Assembly: GCA_937898525.1 (NCBI GenBank)
Contig: CALCBC010000019.1
Coordinates: 1-60,643 of the forward strand
Reading direction: 5' to 3'
Length of the DNA stretch: 60,643 bases
DNA from: an uncultured Sphingomonadales bacterium
GTDB taxonomy: Bacteria; Pseudomonadota; Alphaproteobacteria; Sphingomonadales; Sphingomonadaceae
Part shown: piece by piece, positions 58,170 through 60,643 of the stretch
Layout: each line of letters opens with the position of its first letter
Numbering within the stretch: the first letter of the stretch is position 1
Notes under the pieces: generated by a model
Databases searched by the model: none
Told to the model about the DNA's origin: nothing
Seen by the model: only the letters and a program-made list of their open reading frames with translations
Translations under genes and position numbers: made by a program

Positions 58170-59777
58170 ATGCCCGGACAACCCGACCTGATCGTCGTCG
58201 GCGGCGGCTCGGCCGGAATCGCCTGCGCGGTGCGGCTGGCGGAGTGCGGGCTCCGGGTGCTGCTGCTCGAGGCGGGCAAGGATCACCACGACCCGCGCCT
58301 CGCGGTGCCGGCGCTGATGAGCGCGCTGGTGCAGAAGCCCGATTTCGACTGGTGCTATACTGCGGAGCCCGATCCTTCGGTGGGCGGACGGCCCGACGTC
58401 TGGCCGGCAGGCAAGCGGCTCGGCGGCGGCAGCTCGATCAACGGGATGATGTTCATTCGCGGACACAAGTGGGACTACGACCACTGGGCCGAACTCGGCG
58501 CGTCCGGGTGGGACTACGCGAGCGTGCTGCCGTATTTCCGCCGGCTCGAGCACAACGAGCGCGGTGGCAACGCCTGGCGCGGGGAGGGCGGACCGATCCA
58601 CGTTTCCGAGGTCCGCTCGCGCTACGCGATTACCGACGAGTGGATCGCTGCGGCCGAGCAGGCCGGCATCGCGCGCTCCCCCGACCTCAACGGCGAGCTT
58701 GCCGAGGGGGTCGACTACATCCAGCTTTCGCAGCGCGCAGGCCTGCGCTGTTCGACCGCCGCGGGCTACCTGCGGCGCAAGCCGGCGACGCTGGACATTC
58801 TCACCGAGGCACAGGTGCTCCGTGTGGAGATCGAGAGCGGGCGAGCTACCGGTGTGACTTATCGCCGAGGAGGCGAGGTGCGCACGGTCACTGCCAGGGC
58901 CGGTGTCGTGCTCAGCGCCGGCGCTCTCAACACGCCGCGGTTGCTGATGCTCTCCGGTATCGGCCCGGCGGAGCACTTGCGGCAGTTCGGCATCGGGGTC
59001 GTCAGCGATCTGCCCGGAGTGGGCGCAAACCTGCAGGAGCATCCAGGTTGCCACCTGGTCAATGCGGTTTCGGCGCACACGCTCAACGACGATGCGCGCG
59101 GCCTCGCGGGTTTCAGGCAGCTACTTGCGCTCGCGTTCGCGCGGAGCGGGGCGCTGACCACCGGGATCGGGCATGCGCAGGCCTTCGTGCGCAGCCGCGA
59201 GGGGCTGCCGGCGCCCAATCTCCAGCTCGCCTTCAGCGCCTTCGCTTTCGAGATCACGCCCAAGGGCAACCTCGCGCTGGCGAAAGGCAGCGCGGTGAGC
59301 ACTTTCGTCGCGGTCATGCGCCCGAAGTCGCGCGGCCGGATCGCGCTGCGCTCGCCCGATCCCGACGCTCCGCCGCTGATCGAGCATCGCTTGCTCGGCG
59401 ACGAGGACGACGCGCAGCAGCTCGTCGAGGGGCTCGAGATCGCCCGCCGGATCATGGCCCAGCCGGCGATCGCCGCCGAGGTCACGGCCGAAATCCGCCC
59501 GGGACCCGCCGCCGACACGCGAGAGGCCTTGCGCGGCTACGTGGGCGCGGCCACGATCCCGATGTTTCACCCCGTCGGCACGGCGAAAATCGGCGCCACG
59601 GACGATCCGATGGCTGTTGCAGGGCCCGACTGCCGCGTGCGCGGGCTCGACGGTCTGTGGCTGGCCGACGCCTCGATCATGCCGACCATACCGCAGGGCA
59701 ACACCAACGCCACCGCGATCATGATCGGCGAGCGGGCCAGCGACCTGATACGACAGGCGGTTTCCGGGGCTGGGTAA
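58170..59777 (+). CDS. GMC-family FAD oxidoreductase (choline/alcohol dehydrogenase-like)
   Basis: 535 residues from the ATG at 58170, after GGGAGAGGATCGCAG. The dinucleotide site is LIVVGGGSAGIACAVRLAE, GMC signature 1 is GKRLGGGSSINGMMFIRGHKWDYDHWAELGASGWDY, and signature 2 SAGALNTPRLLMLSGIGP. The catalytic His is in TIPMFHPVGTAKIG, with the Asn of PQGNTNATAIMIGERASDLI. No signal peptide; oxidises an alcohol in the cytosol, substrate unknown. Convergent with the next gene after 37 bases. Confidence 0.96.
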   Translation: MPGQPDLIVVGGGSAGIACAVRLAECGLRVLLLEAGKDHHDPRLAVPALMSALVQKPDFDWCYTAEPDPSVGGRPDVWPAGKRLGGGSSINGMMFIRGHKWDYDHWAELGASGWDYASVLPYFRRLEHNERGGNAWRGEGGPIHVSEVRSRYAITDEWIAAAEQAGIARSPDLNGELAEGVDYIQLSQRAGLRCSTAAGYLRRKPATLDILTEAQVLRVEIESGRATGVTYRRGGEVRTVTARAGVVLSAGALNTPRLLMLSGIGPAEHLRQFGIGVVSDLPGVGANLQEHPGCHLVNAVSAHTLNDDARGLAGFRQLLALAFARSGALTTGIGHAQAFVRSREGLPAPNLQLAFSAFAFEITPKGNLALAKGSAVSTFVAVMRPKSRGRIALRSPDPDAPPLIEHRLLGDEDDAQQLVEGLEIARRIMAQPAIAAEVTAEIRPGPAADTREALRGYVGAATIPMFHPVGTAKIGATDDPMAVAGPDCRVRGLDGLWLADASIMPTIPQGNTNATAIMIGERASDLIRQAVSGAG

Positions 59778-59814
59778 CGATCGGGCGGGCCCGGCGCGCG
59801 CGCACCGACCTTTC

Positions 59815-60294
59815 CTATCTCGACGGCGTCGTTGCCGACACCGGCCGCGGCGCGGGTTCGGCCGAAGCCTTCGTCCTCGGCGGCTCGCGCATCGGCAGCG
59901 GGGCCTGGACGGGTTGGGGCGCTGCCGTGCGCTGTCCGCCGGCGGGAGCCGGTCGTTGCTCGGGCCGTGGCGATGCCGGGGCCGAAGCCCGCGAACCGGG
60001 CCTGGGCCTGGCGATCGTTTCCACCACGGGATCCTGCGACGGAACCTGTGCGCGGCCAGCCGGCGCGGAACGCCTGAACGTTTCTGACCATGCCTCCAGC
60101 AGCCACGGCGTGGCGACGAGCACCAGCAGGACGAGACCGACCCACGACAGCGGGCGGACGAGCAGATCGATCGTCAGTCCGAGCAGGCCGACGGCGGGAA
60201 GTACGATTCTCGGCTGCGCGAGCCGGGCGAGGGGCGAAGCGGAGGGTGCGGACCCGACGGGTCCGGCCTGGTGCGGCTGATTCTGCATGACCAT
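59815..60294 (-). CDS. Hypothetical membrane protein with Pro/Arg-rich tail
   Basis: About 159 residues from the ATG at 60294 (others at 60288 and 60342). Two adjacent hydrophobic segments (RIVLPAVGLLGLTIDLLV; LSWVGLVLLVLVATPWLLEAW), then a long low-complexity tail rich in Pro, Arg, Ala and Ser. The tail is probably disordered. No family is recognised. The first half has gene-like composition; the second half is supported only by the open frame. Confidence 0.5.
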   Translation of the reverse strand: MVMQNQPHQAGPVGSAPSASPLARLAQPRIVLPAVGLLGLTIDLLVRPLSWVGLVLLVLVATPWLLEAWSETFRRSAPAGRAQVPSQDPVVETIARPRPGSRASAPASPRPEQRPAPAGGQRTAAPQPVQAPLPMREPPRTKASAEPAPRPVSATTPSR

Positions 60295-60342
60295 GGGCTC
60301 GCCTAATTCGGGCCGAAGGTAAAGCCCGCAAGTGCCAGGCAT

Positions 60343-60643
60343 TGCCCGTACGCGGCGGGCGTGCGGTAAACCGTTCGGAAAAGGCCGGAATCCGGCGAGG
60401 CAAGAAGGTGGCGTCCGTCGGATTGGCGCGACTCATCCGATCCGGATGAGACTGCTCAACAAGTTGCTTTCCTACAGCGCCTTTGCCGTTCCATGATGCC
60501 GCGGTGGCTGCCCTCCGAACCACCTTGGCCTTTCTGGCGCACGCCGTTGTCGCCGCCGTGCTGCTTGTCTTTGGCGTCCTAGGTCGTCGGGCGAAGAGGT
60601 CAGGGGATGGCAGGAACGGGGAGACGCTCGACGCAGCGCGCCG
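60343..60643. other. Window edge without a convincing gene
   Basis: This contains the promoter region of the minus-strand membrane protein. Near the right edge, a plus-strand frame from GTG 60504 (or TTG 60483) stays open to the end and reads AALRTTLAFLAHAVVAAVLLVFGVLGRR, a hydrophobic stretch that could begin a membrane protein. No ribosome site precedes either start, so it is only noted. Confidence 0.25.

Noticed and set aside
1..60643. CRISPR arrays, rRNA genes, prophage or transposase genes
   Set aside because: No regularly spaced direct repeats, rRNA-like stretch, integrase or transposase reading frame was found on either strand.

Overview
The window is a high-GC, gene-dense chromosomal segment from an alphaproteobacterium, most likely a sphingomonad (Sphingomonadales, Erythrobacteraceae-like). 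This is inferred from the fur / plsC / miaB / phoH / ybeY / corC order, a MucR-type regulator, DUF1489, class II DAHP synthase, RutE-type and NfuA-type genes, Tat-exported serine hydrolases and a large TonB-dependent receptor. No rRNA, CRISPR array, prophage or transposase gene is visible.

Layout. (1) 1-9986: remnant of a CPBP-type membrane protease, then a minus-strand dciA-like / two thioredoxin-fold genes / smc cluster, divergent from mutY; then a small membrane protein, a Tat-exported serine hydrolase, nudC and a FrnE-like DsbA protein. (2) 10025-14732: a palindromic intergenic element, DUF1489, mgtE, a cyclophilin, and a LysR gene followed by two exported NTF2/SnoaL-like genes. (3) 14847-23715: conserved housekeeping core on the minus strand, corC, ybeY, a nucleotidyltransferase, phoH, miaB, plsC-like, fur, mucR-like, rimI, tsaB, nitroreductase, nfuA-like. 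(4) 23820-33708: a periplasmic M16 peptidase, class II DAHP synthase, the ergothioneine pair egtB-egtD followed by a frameshifted DUF5996 gene, a retropepsin-like protease, paired inverted GGGACAGTCCC palindromes (REPIN-like), and an MFS carrier. (5) 33705-39488: sulfatase and TonB-dependent receptor, with a divergent LysR gene; with the MFS carrier this looks like an uptake and desulfation locus. (6) 39578-43619: DNA ligase, VOC protein, polysaccharide flippase, a gene-poor stretch, a small lectin resembling Ralstonia RSL / Burkholderia BambL, and an FKBP. (7) 43753-49772: a six-gene Mrp Na+/H+ antiporter operon with a fused MrpA-MrpB. (8) 49902-60643: tRNA-Gln, PRC-barrel protein, three overlapping membrane-associated genes of unknown role, an ALO-like FAD oxidase, YghU, topoisomerase IB, a small membrane protein, glutathionyl-hydroquinone reductase, a MEKHLA protein, a GMC oxidoreductase and a membrane protein.

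The most unusual item is the 98-residue two-repeat lectin at 42673-42969. Its repeats keep the Arg, Glu and one Trp of the RSL/BambL fucose sites but replace other sugar-stacking residues. Other points worth a second look are the REP/REPIN palindromes, the one-base frameshift in the gene after egtD, the sulfatase with a C-x-A-x-R motif behind a double hairpin, the LysR-NTF2-NTF2 unit, and a likely non-AUG start of the acyltransferase gene overlapping fur. All family assignments come from reading translated sequence; no database search was run.
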